Notes under the pieces: generated by a model | What the model was told of the DNA's origin: nothing | What the model saw: only the letters and a program-made list of their open reading frames with translations | Database searches by the model: none | Part shown: piece after piece, positions 16,086 to 21,806 of the stretch | How the letters are laid out: every line of letters starts with the position of its first letter | How positions within the stretch are numbered: position 1 is the stretch's first letter | IMG/VR virus record: IMGVR_UViG_3300032092_002653 | Coordinates: 1-36,462 of that record | Reading direction: 5' to 3' (one strand) | Source: a virus | Length of the DNA stretch: 36,462 nt | Position numbers and translations under genes: made by a program

Positions 16086-16090
16086 ATAAT

Positions 16091-16825
16091 TTAATATTTT
16101 AATTTACTAATTTCTTTACTGAGATTTTTAAATTGATTATCCTTTTCAGACCATTCTATTTGCTCACTCAGCATTTTTTCCATCAATTCAAGATTTTCTG
16201 GAGCTAAAATACTACTCTCAGTTTCTACTAAATTTCCCATACTATCAATAAATTCACCTACCCATGCTAATCTTTCATCGACAGTTTTACCTTCAACAAT
16301 GATAATTGCAGGACAATCTTCTTTATCAAAAAATGGCGTATCTTCTAAATGATCAGCATATTGCTGATATAAACCATCAAACATGCTATCGATCTCTAAT
16401 AGATAATCTTTATTGATATCTCTAATTCCATCATCAACAATTTTAATATCTGGATCATATTTCAAAACAAATATGATATCAAGATGTTTCATTGCCTTTT
16501 TAGTAATTTCAATTGTCAGTGCGGCAGTTTCATCAGTGATTTGATTCTTTTCATTAGCTACTAATGTATATACCAAATTATCCAATGGACATCTATCATA
16601 GATAACTTTTGATCCTTTCGGATTTTTTTCCAATTCTTCAGTCATCCAATTCAAAATTGCCAATTGAGTTATATCATTGGTATTGGAAGAATGTGGTAGG
16701 TTCAATTCATTGATCACATCGCGATAAGTTTTTGTCGGTGTCGAATACATCGACCACCTACTCAAAAAATTTTTCACTAATGTTGATTTACCTGTATTTT
16801 GTGCTCCAGAAATGGCAATTCTCAT
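16091..16825 (-). CDS. NadR-like AAA_28 P-loop kinase, first gene of the glycan operon
   Basis: A 244-residue P-loop protein. MRIAISGAQNTGKST holds Walker A (GAQNTGKS, 7-14). TYRDVINEL, DITQLAILNWMTEEL and VIYDRCPLDNLVYTL are the typical family blocks, the Asp-Arg being in the nucleotide-kinase DR position. Similar proteins are called ATPase/kinase involved in NAD metabolism or deoxynucleoside kinases; the substrate is uncertain. The frame is open to 16873, but I start at ATG 16825: homology begins there, and TTGACT, 16 nt, TAAAAT, 7 nt, ATG forms an early promoter placing the transcript start at that codon. This would be the promoter of the whole 16825-7009 run. Confidence 0.75.
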   Translation of the reverse strand: MRIAISGAQNTGKSTLVKNFLSRWSMYSTPTKTYRDVINELNLPHSSNTNDITQLAILNWMTEELEKNPKGSKVIYDRCPLDNLVYTLVANEKNQITDETAALTIEITKKAMKHLDIIFVLKYDPDIKIVDDGIRDINKDYLLEIDSMFDGLYQQYADHLEDTPFFDKEDCPAIIIVEGKTVDERLAWVGEFIDSMGNLVETESSILAPENLELMEKMLSEQIEWSEKDNQFKNLSKEISKLKY

Positions 16826-16832
16826 ATTACAT

Positions 16833-16860
16833 ATTTTAACAAATATATCGCCAAAGTCAA
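16833..16860 (-). promoter_or_regulatory. Early promoter of the glycan operon
   Basis: Leftward TTGACT (16855-16860), 16-nt spacer, TAAAAT (16833-16838), 7 nt, ATG at 16825. Same architecture as the helicase promoter at 4849. It decides the start codon of the kinase gene, because the longer start at 16873 lies upstream of the promoter. Confidence 0.7.
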
Positions 16861-16915
16861 TATATTTAATCATTCAAATACGAAATAGAGATGCATATTT
16901 GTGACAACAATTACA

Positions 16916-16923
16916 TATAAATA
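16916..16923 (+). promoter_or_regulatory. Late promoter of phoH (TATAAATA)
   Basis: A perfect match to the T4 late consensus TATAAATA, 7 nt before the ATG of phoH at 16931. It diverges from the early promoter of the glycan operon (16833-16860). Between the two promoters (16861-16915) I see nothing else. Confidence 0.78.
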
Positions 16924-16930
16924 ATATTAG

Positions 16931-17671
16931 ATGACAAATAAACGCTCTCCGAAACGTAAAAAGGAATCTGATGAACTCGAAAATGAATTCTTCAAAGAAT
17001 ATAAAAAAAATTATGATTGTGCAAATATTGATATAAAAAAATTGCCAAGATTAACAGCAAATCATCTAAGCTTTTATTATACTACCCAAAAACCTAGCAC
17101 TAATGTTGTGTTCGTTAATGGTGTTGCTGGTTCAGCAAAAACTTTCATTGCAGTATATGCAGCACTAGAATTACTAAAAGCTAGAAAAGTTGAACAAATT
17201 ATCTATGTTCGTTCAGTAGTAGAAAGCTCTTCTAGAAGTATTGGTGCATTGCCCGGTGAACTGAATGAAAAATTTGCATTATATACCACACCTCTCATCG
17301 ATAAATTACAAGAATTGATAGATCATTCAACGATAAAAACATTGTTTGATCAAGGATATATTAAAGCAATACCTATCAATTTTGTCCGTGGTATGACCTT
17401 TCACAACTCAGTAGTCATTTTCGATGAAGCGCAAAATGCTAATCGAAGCGAGATCACAACTGTTCTGACACGTATAGGTAAAGATACAAAATACTTTATT
17501 TTAGGTGATTCAAAACAAAGTGATATTAAAGACTCAGGATTTGAAAAAGTCTATGAACTATTTGACCAAGAATTTTCTAGAAAGAATGAAATTCATTGTT
17601 TCAAATTTGATCATACTGATGTTGTCAGATCTCCGATATTGAAACATATCGCCCAAATCCTGAGCGTGTAA
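16931..17671 (+). CDS. phoH: PhoH-like P-loop ATPase
   Basis: A 246-residue PhoH-family ATPase, common in marine phages. Walker A is GVAGSAKT (64-71); the Walker B region VVIFDEAQNANRSEITTVLTRIG and the GDSKQSDI motif (sensor 1) are diagnostic. The family is linked to phosphate starvation in bacteria and may act on RNA; its role in phages is unsettled. The N-terminal 30 residues are highly charged. The gene stands alone on the plus strand between two leftward clusters and has a perfect late promoter, so it is predicted to be made late rather than as an early metabolic gene. It ends next to the stop of the convergent small gene at 17672. Confidence 0.92.
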   Translation: MTNKRSPKRKKESDELENEFFKEYKKNYDCANIDIKKLPRLTANHLSFYYTTQKPSTNVVFVNGVAGSAKTFIAVYAALELLKARKVEQIIYVRSVVESSSRSIGALPGELNEKFALYTTPLIDKLQELIDHSTIKTLFDQGYIKAIPINFVRGMTFHNSVVIFDEAQNANRSEITTVLTRIGKDTKYFILGDSKQSDIKDSGFEKVYELFDQEFSRKNEIHCFKFDHTDVVRSPILKHIAQILSV

Positions 17672-17857
17672 CTACTTCGTACCCCAAGAAGTTCCATCAA
17701 ACCAGCCTATACCTTTATTATTGTGTAGTGGCGCAGGTTTTTTGACTTTGCTTGGGATGATTTCCTCTGGTTCAACTTCAAGAGGTTTATCCACCACATC
17801 TGTAGGTTTTACAATTTTAAAATTTTCATCCTCTTCTGTTTTAATTTCTACTTTCAC
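17672..17857 (-). CDS. Small late hypothetical protein, 61 aa, GTG start
   Basis: A small acidic, proline-rich protein (EEDENFKIV, EVEPEEIIPSK) ending in GIGWFDGTSWGTK, a short Trp/Gly motif that may be a structured tail. I do not recognise it. The start is a GTG at 17855-17857, chosen because a TTAAATA late element lies exactly 5 nt upstream, the same spacing as at seven other late genes. It is convergent with phoH, the two stop codons being adjacent. Confidence 0.6.
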   Translation of the reverse strand: MKVEIKTEEDENFKIVKPTDVVDKPLEVEPEEIIPSKVKKPAPLHNNKGIGWFDGTSWGTK

Positions 17858-17862
17858 TAAAG

Positions 17863-17869
17863 TATTTAA
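17863..17869 (-). promoter_or_regulatory. Late promoter of the 61-aa gene (TTAAATA)
   Basis: Leftward TTAAATA, 5 nt, GTG. A TTGACA hexamer, part of the palindrome at 17879-17918, lies 15 nt further upstream, like the composite site before the GroES-like gene. Confidence 0.62.
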
Positions 17870-17878
17870 AATTAATCA

Positions 17879-17918
17879 AATATTGTCAATATTGAATATT
17901 AAAATATTTGACAATATT
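17879..17918. terminator. 11-bp inverted repeat, possible terminator
   Basis: AATATTGTCAA (17879-17889) and its reverse complement TTGACAATATT (17908-17918) flank an 18-nt AT-rich loop. On the plus strand a run of seven T follows at 17926-17932. It lies between the stop of the 17920-18474 gene and the late promoter of the next gene, a fitting place for a terminator, but the stem is very AT-rich. Each arm also contains a TTGACA hexamer, so it could be a regulatory palindrome. Confidence 0.4.
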
Positions 17919-17919
17919 A

Positions 17920-18474
17920 TTAAGATTTTTTTGGAGGAGTAGTAGGTGGAGGAGTAGATGGAGGAGTAGTAGGTGGAGGAGTAGATGGAGGAGTAGTAGG
18001 TGGCGGAGTAGAAGATCCTGATCCAGATTTATTGTCTTTTTTTACCTTGTGGGTATAATCTCTATCTCTTGGTCTATCAATTATTTTTAATTGGTTATTG
18101 GCATCCCTTTGAATAATAAGTCTAGGATAAGCATATGGTCTACCAGCTTGAGGTTCTCCTTTTTCATTATAATCTAAAGCACTCGCATCAAAAACATATA
18201 TTCTATTACCATCTTTAGATTTATGACCTTTAATTTCACTAGTAGGAAAATATCCACTATCTATAGCATAATCGTATAAAAACTTTTTATCGTTTGTATT
18301 AAGTTTGTAAGCTTGTGTAACGTCCTTAACATTTTGCTTAATACTACTAATAGCTTGCGTGGTCTGTGGCAACACTTTAGATGCAATTTGTTTAGTAGCT
18401 GCACCAAGTCCACTCGCAACAGTTTTAAATTTACCCCAAAAACTTTCTGATAATAAATCTTTTTGTGTTATCAT
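17920..18474 (-). CDS. Late protein with candidate prohead-targeting N-terminus and Pro/Thr repeat tail
   Basis: A 184-residue protein I do not recognise. The N-terminus MITQKDLLSESFWG has a Leu-Ser-Glu site (8-10) resembling gp21 prohead-protease cleavage sites. The middle (about 70-140) contains DYAIDSGYFPTSEIKGH, YVFDASALDYNEKGEPQAGR and PRLIIQRDANNQLKII, a small beta-rich domain. The last 35 residues are a Gly/Ser linker followed by Pro/Thr/Ser repeats encoded by a 27-bp tandem repeat, which should be an extended, flexible tail. The start overlaps the stop of the upstream gene (ATGA), so it is translationally coupled in a late operon. A head-internal or surface role is inferred. Confidence 0.65.
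   Translation of the reverse strand: MITQKDLLSESFWGKFKTVASGLGAATKQIASKVLPQTTQAISSIKQNVKDVTQAYKLNTNDKKFLYDYAIDSGYFPTSEIKGHKSKDGNRIYVFDASALDYNEKGEPQAGRPYAYPRLIIQRDANNQLKIIDRPRDRDYTHKVKKDNKSGSGSSTPPPTTPPSTPPPTTPPSTPPPTTPPKKS
17933..18013. repeat. Three tandem copies of a 27-bp unit
   Basis: Units begin at 17933, 17960 and 17987; the first two are identical and the third differs near its end. On the coding (minus) strand each gives nine residues of the type TPPPTTPPS. Each unit is itself built of near-identical 15- and 12-bp halves. Copy number is likely to vary between isolates. Confidence 0.9.
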
Positions 18475-18911
18475 ACATTAACCTCCATATTTTTATCTGC
18501 AACATCAGTTAATGCAACATCAATTAATGCATCAAGTTGGTGTTGGATGAAATTTTTTCCGATAAGAACTTTATGAATATTTTCTGATCTGTTACCGATG
18601 CTGAATGGTATATTAGGGAATTTTCTTCCACCTATCACACAATCAAAAAGACACACAGGTCTTTCTTCTTTATTTCCAGCACCCAAATTGATGGTGATCA
18701 TTTCTTCTATAGGTTTTTCTAAAACAAAGTTATTCATAGTGGTAAATCGGACAGTATTTTTATCAATTTTCAAATCTTCTCCGTGTAAAACATTGTATGC
18801 ACCATTACCAGTGTCTAATTTGGCACGTATAGTCCCTAGACCATCTAGAGTAATATCCTCTTCCAGTCCTAAGACATATTTTTCTACAAAGAATTTTTTG
18901 AAACTTTTCAT
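18471..18911 (-). CDS. Retropepsin-like (RimK-associated Zn_protease family) late protein
   Basis: A 146-residue protein resembling PF05618 (putative ATP-dependent zinc protease, retropepsin-like fold). The sequence GLGTIRAKLDTGNGAYNVLHG holds the Asp-Thr-Gly triad (33-35), and FDCVIGGRKFPNIPFSIGN followed by HKVLIGKNFIQHQLDALID gives the later strands with the Leu-Ile-Gly-Lys-x-Phe block. The first 18 residues, MKSFKKFFVEKYVLGLEE, look like a T4 capsid-targeting sequence ending at a Leu-Glu-Glu site, after which the domain starts. If cleaved in the prohead, this would be a packaged aspartic-protease-like protein. Catalysis is not proven; many family members have no shown activity. ATGA overlaps occur at both ends. 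Confidence 0.68.
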   Translation of the reverse strand: MKSFKKFFVEKYVLGLEEDITLDGLGTIRAKLDTGNGAYNVLHGEDLKIDKNTVRFTTMNNFVLEKPIEEMITINLGAGNKEERPVCLFDCVIGGRKFPNIPFSIGNRSENIHKVLIGKNFIQHQLDALIDVALTDVADKNMEVNV

Positions 18912-19351
18912 CCATTACAATGTTCGTGATCAGATGCTTGTTCGAATCCTGTGTTGGCGAAATCTGCACCAGCATCCAATCGATGCCAAATTTCAGAAGT
19001 ATAATCAGATGCCTTCACAATTTTCGCCACCATCCACGCATCAAATTCAACTTTTCCACATAAATCTTGCAAACGTTTACTATATTCAGCCAATTTTTTC
19101 AGTTCGGTTGCCATGATCTCATTCATATGGCTATCACCAATTGGTTCTGATTTACCGATAGGTTCCATCGACATTATTACTGTCGAATGATGATCGTCAT
19201 CCATCCCATAATCATCATCGTCATCCATTTCATGCTCCTCATGGTCATCATCTTCATCATCCATGTCAAAGTCCATTTCGTTTTCAAAGTCTTCTTCTGG
19301 GGATGAATACATTTCCCAAATCAATTCCGATTCATGTTTCGTAGTCTTCAT
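18908..19351 (-). CDS. Acidic late virion-associated protein
   Basis: A 147-residue protein with an extremely acidic first half (about residues 19-55, runs of Asp/Glu with several His). The C-terminal half (about 80-140) reads KKLAEYSKRLQDLCGKVE, then FDAWMVAKIVKASDYTSEIW. This matches a short helical domain seen in many cyanophage structural or hypothetical proteins (AW...KI..ASDY.....HYL). The N-terminus has an Ile-Trp-Glu site (11-13) in a position suitable for prohead-protease cleavage. A highly acidic internal head protein could occupy scaffold space or ride with DNA. A late promoter with 5-nt spacing is present. Function is otherwise unknown. Confidence 0.68.
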   Translation of the reverse strand: MKTTKHESELIWEMYSSPEEDFENEMDFDMDDEDDDHEEHEMDDDDDYGMDDDHHSTVIMSMEPIGKSEPIGDSHMNEIMATELKKLAEYSKRLQDLCGKVEFDAWMVAKIVKASDYTSEIWHRLDAGADFANTGFEQASDHEHCNG

Positions 19352-19356
19352 TTCAG

Positions 19357-19363
19357 TATTTAG
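19357..19363 (-). promoter_or_regulatory. Late promoter of the acidic protein gene (CTAAATA)
   Basis: Leftward CTAAATA, 5 nt, ATG at 19351. It overlaps the stop codon of the upstream gene at 19360. Confidence 0.68.
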
Positions 19364-19740
19364 TTTATTTTGTCCAAATCATCTCGAAGAGAATCTTCTT
19401 CAGTAGAAGGTCGAATAAGAGTCAATATATTCGGTAAAATTTCTTCTCTAGCATTTTTAAATTTTTTCATACTCATAACACTTTGAAGATTGGTTAGGAT
19501 TCTTCTTTCTTCTGGTGTCGGTTCAAAAAGTGCTGCTGATATCAAATCAGATATGTAGCTATTTTCCGCTTCAGAAGTTAAAGGAACTTCTTCTTGTGAT
19601 ACTTGTTCTGGATCATCCATAACATCTGCACCAGCTTCTCCACCAGTGGTATCAAATTCTTGAACGTCTTCAGGATTTTGCTCATCCTGTTCACGTAGAA
19701 TTCTATAATAATGATCAATTAATTTTAAGGTTTTTTTCAT
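19360..19740 (-). CDS. Late hypothetical protein, 126 aa, candidate head-internal protein
   Basis: I do not recognise a family. The N-terminus MKKTLKLIDHYYRILREQDE is basic-hydrophobic and contains a Leu-Arg-Glu site (15-17). It is followed by an acidic low-complexity stretch (about 18-60) and then a helical part (YISDLISAALFEPTPEERRILTNL). This layout, a targeting peptide, acidic linker and small helical domain, repeats in its neighbours. The ATG is 4 nt after the upstream stop codon, so translation is probably coupled. It is transcribed from the late promoter at 20212. Confidence 0.6.
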   Translation of the reverse strand: MKKTLKLIDHYYRILREQDEQNPEDVQEFDTTGGEAGADVMDDPEQVSQEEVPLTSEAENSYISDLISAALFEPTPEERRILTNLQSVMSMKKFKNAREEILPNILTLIRPSTEEDSLRDDLDKIN

Positions 19741-19744
19741 ATGA

Positions 19745-20206
19745 TTAATAAGTTGTTTTCATTGATGTTCTTCTGAGATTTGAAAGGGCTTTTTCAATTC
19801 TCTGCGTTCCTTTATCATAAGCATCAACTGCTTTTTTGGCTACATTTTGACGTTTTTTTACAGCACTTTTAGCTTTTTGTGCAGAAGTTCCAAATAATTT
19901 TGCAGCCATTCCTTTTAAACCGCTTGAAGCAGTAGCTCCCAATTTTTCAACTTCTTTATCAACTTCATATGTTCCTGTTCCCACATTTACACTTTCTTCA
20001 TCTTCTGCATCAACATCGGAATCTTTTTCAAATGAGATAACCTTTAAAGTAGCTACACCATATTCGGTAGGAATTTTAATCATATCACCATCACCACTGA
20101 ACGGAATTTCTGCCTCACTTAAAACTTGCTTAATCCATAAAGCAGCTTCTTGAGTATCTTGATTGGATGGATCGAATTGTTCACACAATTTCAAAAATTT
20201 ATTCAT
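19745..20206 (-). CDS. Late hypothetical protein, 153 aa, basic C-terminus
   Basis: A protein of unknown family. MNKFLKLCEQFDPS holds a Leu-Cys-Glu site (7-9) like the prohead-protease motif. Residues 20-55 look like a small alpha/beta domain (AALWIKQVLSEAEIPF, then VATLKVISFEKD), 60-75 are acidic, and 88-150 are Ala/Lys-rich and helical (AAKLFGTSAQKAKSAVKKRQ and onward). A lysine-rich tail suggests DNA binding inside the head. A late promoter lies 5 nt upstream of the ATG. Confidence 0.62.
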   Translation of the reverse strand: MNKFLKLCEQFDPSNQDTQEAALWIKQVLSEAEIPFSGDGDMIKIPTEYGVATLKVISFEKDSDVDAEDEESVNVGTGTYEVDKEVEKLGATASSGLKGMAAKLFGTSAQKAKSAVKKRQNVAKKAVDAYDKGTQRIEKALSNLRRTSMKTTY

Positions 20207-20211
20207 ATTCC

Positions 20212-20218
20212 TATTTAA
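20212..20218 (-). promoter_or_regulatory. Late promoter (TTAAATA) of the 153-aa gene
   Basis: Leftward TTAAATA, 5 nt, ATG at 20206. It overlaps the last codons of the upstream gene (stop at 20215). Confidence 0.66.
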
Positions 20219-20751
20219 TGCATCAGTATTGACATTTTGTTACTTATGTTATCAACACATTCGTCATACAAATAAAACAATCCTTCTTTCTCCAAGAATT
20301 TTTTAATTTTGCGAAAATTCTTACCATTCCTTGTCATCAAAAATGAATCTACGATTTCGACCTGTTCCGAATATCCCTTTTCATAAAAATAAATCAATGT
20401 CGATAAATCCATTCCAGAATCCAATAGAGAAATGCCAAATATCGATTTCAATTTTTTGATGAAAGGATTTTGGAAATCATTCGATATCAACTCACATCGA
20501 AAAAAATAAATCGGATAATCATTTTTCTTCAACATTTGAATGTATGTCTTCACTAATTCATTGAAAAAGAATCTTTTGTTTGTTCGATTTTTGAAATTGA
20601 AACTTATATCCAAACCAAAATTTTCCAATGTTTGTTTGTATGATTGAATACTTTCATCGAAAATGCATTGTATATCAATGATCGATTTCCTTTTCTCATG
20701 TAAATTAACTTGAGTCAGATATTGGTTACTGATTCTTTCAATGCTCTTCAC
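20215..20751 (-). CDS. Late hypothetical protein, 178 aa
   Basis: I do not recognise this protein. It is rich in Phe, Lys, Asn and Ile. The N-terminal 20 residues (MKSIERISNQYLTQVNLHEK) include a Leu-His-Glu triplet, weaker evidence for a targeting peptide than in its neighbours. The centre is predicted to be helical (KRFFFNELVKTYIQMLKKND) and the end reads KKFLEKEGLFYLYDECVDNI. The start overlaps the stop of the GIY-YIG-like gene by 4 nt (ATGA). It shares the late promoter at 21197. Confidence 0.6.
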   Translation of the reverse strand: MKSIERISNQYLTQVNLHEKRKSIIDIQCIFDESIQSYKQTLENFGLDISFNFKNRTNKRFFFNELVKTYIQMLKKNDYPIYFFRCELISNDFQNPFIKKLKSIFGISLLDSGMDLSTLIYFYEKGYSEQVEIVDSFLMTRNGKNFRKIKKFLEKEGLFYLYDECVDNISNKMSILMH

Positions 20752-21191
20752 AATTTCAAGGTATCAGGATTTCTCTCAATGTCAACATAGTCCTTTGGAA
20801 TTACCCCTAAACGAACGTTCAGCATGTTGTTATAAAATCTCTCGTCAATCAAAGCGTTACATTTTATTTGCCATTGTAATTCTGCATACTTGCAATGAAA
20901 TTTTGAGTAACACAACTCGATCACTTCTCTGCTGAAATAACCTATACCATACTTCTCAATATCTGTCAATAGCCTTTTTGAAGATCCCCAATATTTCTCA
21001 ACATCATTGTCCACGAACGATATTCGATTCTTGCTTTTGCCTTTGAGTGGTTTTCTCTTCACTCTCTTCAGCAACTGCTTTGTCCCGATGTAGTAACGTT
21101 GTTTTGCATCTGGATGATGATTCCTGATCAAATAAGTGATGCCGAAAACCTTAGTCGTATCCTCTGGCATGTTGATCCATTCTTGTCCCAT
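20748..21191 (-). CDS. GIY-YIG-like endonuclease-type protein
   Basis: A 147-residue protein whose pattern recalls the phage GIY-YIG-like nucleases. FGITYLIRN and QRYYIGTKQLL stand in for the GIY and YIG strands. YWGSSKRLLTDIEKYG, then FSREVIEL, then CKYAELQWQIKCNAL with the catalytic-position Glu, and FYNNMLNVRLG with the terminal Tyr-Asn, follow in the family order. Such proteins occur in many T4-like phages as stand-alone homing-type endonucleases. However, this one has a late promoter 5 nt upstream and heads a run of presumed virion genes, which is unusual for a homing enzyme and suggests a maturation role. No DNA-binding tail is seen. Confidence 0.62.
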   Translation of the reverse strand: MGQEWINMPEDTTKVFGITYLIRNHHPDAKQRYYIGTKQLLKRVKRKPLKGKSKNRISFVDNDVEKYWGSSKRLLTDIEKYGIGYFSREVIELCYSKFHCKYAELQWQIKCNALIDERFYNNMLNVRLGVIPKDYVDIERNPDTLKL

Positions 21192-21196
21192 GCTCG

Positions 21197-21203
21197 TATT
21201 TAG
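21197..21203 (-). promoter_or_regulatory. Late promoter (CTAAATA) of the GIY-YIG-like gene
   Basis: Leftward CTAAATA, 5 nt, ATG at 21191. Confidence 0.68.
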
Positions 21204-21224
21204 CGCGAAATTTTTTCCAAAAAG

Positions 21225-21241
21225 TTGGCACGGTTCGTGCT
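21225..21241 (+). promoter_or_regulatory. Sigma54-like -24/-12 sequence containing a GCACG/CGTGC palindrome
   Basis: TTGGCACGGTTCGTGCT matches the sigma54 consensus (YTGGCACGrNNNTTGCW) at all but one defined position, with the GG and GC dinucleotides exactly 10 nt apart. The same bases form a perfect 5-bp palindrome with a 3-nt loop (21228-21240). No gene starts close downstream on the plus strand, so this may be an operator or a weak leftward terminator instead. Confidence 0.35.
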
Positions 21242-21288
21242 ATATTAAGATATAGTAAGGATATTATTAAGATTCCTTATTAATCTCC

Positions 21289-21316
21289 TTGACATTCCTA
21301 ATCTTCCGGTTAAAGT
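21289..21316 (+). promoter_or_regulatory. Early-type promoter facing the non-coding region
   Basis: TTGACA (21289-21294), 16-nt spacer, TAAAGT (21311-21316). The architecture equals that of the early gene promoters, but only a 9-codon frame follows (ATG at 21332), so it would make an untranslated RNA or a long leader. Confidence 0.5.
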
Positions 21317-21482
21317 TAATTAGAATTGATTATGATTAATAATAATGATATTCTATTTTAAAATGTAATTTCTTTTTTCTTTGTTTTCATCATACATCTT
21401 AAACACATCAATCGATAATCATTATATATTGATTAAAGATTAACTAGAACAAATTTTTTTCAATTATTTTTTATTATACCGG

Positions 21483-21532
21483 TTGACTTATTAAATTTGG
21501 TGAATACATACGGGTATGGAGTGAGGGTGGGG
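21483..21532 (+). promoter_or_regulatory. Promoter-like pair followed by a G-rich tract
   Basis: TTGACT (21483-21488), 16 nt, TACATA (21505-21510), then four G-runs within 21 nt (21512-14, 21518-19, 21525-27, 21529-32) that could form a G-quadruplex in RNA or in the non-template strand. An ATG at 21516 is followed after one codon by TGA, so no protein is made here. Confidence 0.4.
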
Positions 21533-21581
21533 TCCATTAATAATATACAATATTAGTTAATTATATATGGAAAAATTGAAA

Positions 21582-21806
21582 TCACTTCCTCCTTTTTTTA
21601 CCGTTTTTCTTACCAACTCTGCCTTTTCTTGATACGATACCCAATCCAAAAGGATTTCTCATGTCTCCTTCGGCATAATTATCTTTGTTTGCTATTCCCA
21701 TTTCAAAACCACTACCACCCAAAACTGCCGCTGATGACATATTTTCCTGTAACATTGATTCGTAAATTTCTTCAATATTTTGTTGATCTGATCTTGACAA
21801 TTTCAT
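21582..21806 (-). CDS. Small late protein, 74 aa, candidate head-internal protein
   Basis: A small protein with an N-terminal helix containing Ile-Tyr-Glu (14-16) and Leu-Gln-Glu (19-21) sites, then a Ser/Ala/Gly-rich segment (MSSAAVLGGSGFEMG) and a strongly basic end (SRKGRVGKKNGKKRRK). The pattern of a cleavable N-terminal helix followed by a basic peptide resembles small T4 prohead-core and internal proteins, but I cannot name a homologue. The late promoter ATAAATA lies exactly 5 nt upstream and overlaps the divergent uvsY promoter. Confidence 0.62.
   Translation of the reverse strand: MKLSRSDQQNIEEIYESMLQENMSSAAVLGGSGFEMGIANKDNYAEGDMRNPFGLGIVSRKGRVGKKNGKKRRK

Larger units (their letters stand above)
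21204..21581. other. 378-base non-coding region, candidate control or replication region
   Basis: I find no convincing coding sequence on either strand. It holds an inverted repeat with a sigma54-like sequence (21225-21241), two rightward promoter-like pairs (21289 and 21483), runs of T at 21452-21458 and 21467-21476, imperfect hairpin arms around 21410-21444, and a G-rich tract (21512-21532) that stands out in AT-rich DNA. It lies where leftward late and rightward early transcription diverge. An origin, a small RNA or simply a stacked promoter region are all possible. Confidence 0.5.

Noticed and set aside
16826-16873. Longer start for the NadR-like kinase (to 16873)
   Set aside because: The added 16 residues lie upstream of and across the early promoter, and the P-loop fold begins at the ATG at 16825.
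17933-18013. Direct repeats that might suggest a CRISPR array or iterons
   Set aside because: The three 27-bp units are contiguous, without spacers, and keep the reading frame, encoding Pro/Thr repeats at the C-terminus of a protein.
21204-21581. tRNA gene in the non-coding region
   Set aside because: I could not build a cloverleaf with a proper T-arm and acceptor stem on either strand.
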